Of a DNA stretch of 64,000 nucleotides, positions 63,253 to 64,000 are shown piece after piece; position 1 is the first letter of the stretch; each line of letters opens with the position of its first letter. Location of the stretch: assembly GCA_934438135.1 (NCBI GenBank), contig CAKSBP010000008.1, forward strand, positions 1-64,000. The letters run 5' to 3'. The notes beneath the pieces are model-generated. The model had not been told where the DNA came from. It did not search any database and saw only the letters and a list, made by a program, of their open reading frames with translations. This stretch comes from an uncultured Clostridium sp. GTDB lineage: Bacteria > Bacillota > Clostridia > Lachnospirales > Lachnospiraceae. Made by a program: the position numbers and the translations under genes.

Positions 63253-64000
63253 TTAATTACTAACTTCTATTTTGCTCGCATCTTCGAACAAAAAGGTACT
63301 CAGAATGTCTTTATTTACATCCAGATCCGATACCAGTACCTTCATGCCACGGATGGTCTGATTCTCATAAGAATTATTCACTGGAATCCGCAGCTGGCTG
63401 ATATCGGTAGTTCCCATAAATAATATAGTCTTCATATAAGATACAATTGCATCATCTGTTAAATCGGTAGATACATTCGGAAGAATCTTCTTCGCCATAT
63501 TATAAAGTTCTGTAAAGGACATAGATTTTGCTTCTGTAAACAATGCCTCAATTACTTTACGCTGACGTTCTGTACGGCCAAAATCACCTCGTGCATCCTG
63601 ACGAATTCTGGTATATGCCAACGCCTGCTCACCATTTAACACATTCATTCCTGCCTTTACTTTCAGAACAGAACCTCTGTGATAAGCGGTAGTCAGGTAT
63701 TCATATTCCTCCTGTGTCAGTTCAAGCTTTACTCCTCCGACTCTGTCAATCACATCGGTAAATGCCGCAAAATCCACAAGAACATAACCATCCAGCTTAA
63801 TCCCAAAATTCTCAGCAATAGTCTGATACATCAGATTTACCCCGCCAAAAGAATACGCTGCATTAAACCGATTATCCTCATATCCTGGGATGCTTAAATA
63901 CATATCACGCATCAGGGATGTCAGTTTCAGCTGTTTGTGCTTATTATCAATCGTCGCTATCATAACAGAATCTGATCGTCCCGTCTGCTTCCACGTAGCA
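63253..64000 (-). CDS. LytR-CpsA-Psr (LCP) family protein, 5' end outside window
   Basis: The visible 3' part is about 249 residues and runs off the right edge without a start. LCP enzymes join teichoic acids or capsule polymers to peptidoglycan outside the membrane. Present are RSDSVM and SLMRDMYLSIPGY, the Arg-rich polyprenyl-pyrophosphate pocket (landmark ALAYTRIRQDARGDFGRTERQ, of which YTRIRQDARGDFGR is the core) and the FNAAYSFGG strand. The N-terminal membrane helix should lie beyond the edge. A glycan-ligating enzyme close to the sugar operon at 37-44 kb is of interest but is not adjacent. Confidence 0.9.
   Translation of the reverse strand, partial: ATWKQTGRSDSVMIATIDNKHKQLKLTSLMRDMYLSIPGYEDNRFNAAYSFGGVNLMYQTIAENFGIKLDGYVLVDFAAFTDVIDRVGGVKLELTQEEYEYLTTAYHRGSVLKVKAGMNVLNGEQALAYTRIRQDARGDFGRTERQRKVIEALFTEAKSMSFTELYNMAKKILPNVSTDLTDDAIVSYMKTILFMGTTDISQLRIPVNNSYENQTIRGMKVLVSDLDVNKDILSTFLFEDASKIEVSN

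Overview
The window looks like a chromosomal stretch of a low-GC Firmicute, most likely a gut-type Lachnospiraceae (class Clostridia). Reasons: an AT-rich sequence with strong AGGAGG-type ribosome sites, pyruvate phosphate dikinase, a eukaryote-like dimeric glycyl-tRNA synthetase, a YqzL-recO-era block, a dnaG-rpoD-trmK block followed by a TGS-uridine-kinase fusion, a T-box leader, and class A RNase P RNA. The family is inferred from gene content; no rRNA is present. Most genes lie on the minus strand. The plus-strand exceptions are a large surface protein, an alpha/beta hydrolase, rnpB and mutY.

Layout. 0-0.8 kb: remains of a mobile element (truncated RepA_N-type initiator, short coding remnants). 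0.8-4.4 kb: ppdK and a nitrilase-family amidase. 4.6-8.3 kb: a secreted multidomain surface protein. 8.4-15.5 kb: housekeeping genes glyQS, a lipoprotein, recO, yqzL, era and an M16C zinc protease. 15.7-16.8 kb: exported alpha/beta hydrolase. 16.9-21.5 kb: a tightly coupled four-gene operon that looks like a pathway for an unusual amino-lipid (BtaA-like aminocarboxypropyl transferase, polyprenol/phytol-kinase-like membrane protein, GNAT, AMP-ligase). 22-25.5 kb: a membrane chemoreceptor and an orphan condensation-domain protein in very AT-rich surroundings. 25.8-27.9 kb: two CobW-family GTPases, one with a His/Asp-rich tract and one fused to a DUF1980/YcgQ-like domain. 28-37.1 kb: putP, serC-serA, and leuB-ilvD-ilvB behind a T-box whose specifier reads as Val.

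37.3-44.1 kb: an eight-gene, almost gapless surface-glycan operon (FAD oxidoreductase, two family-2 glycosyltransferases, a nucleotide-sugar epimerase-like protein, a multi-pass GT-C-like membrane protein, a TIM-barrel epimerase, and two four-helix SMR/ArnE-ArnF-like flippase halves). 44.3-45.6 kb: an unrecognised gene and rnpB. 45.7-51 kb: nucleoside kinase, trmK, rpoD, dnaG. 51.2-54.4 kb: feoAB preceded by a tiny Cys-containing reading frame, and aroD. 54.6-56.6 kb: an AgrC/AgrA-like two-component pair with no visible peptide gene. 56.8-64 kb: a HAD phosphatase, metY, mutY, a CAP-domain secreted protein, ilvC, ilvN and the end of an LCP-family gene that runs off the window.

Branched-chain amino-acid synthesis is split: leuB-ilvD-ilvB is under a T-box, while ilvN-ilvC lies about 25 kb away with its own promoter and a palindrome at the start site. 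The two best candidates for undescribed biology are the 16.9-21.5 kb lipid operon and the 37.3-44.1 kb glycan-export operon; both functions are inferred from family resemblance and context.
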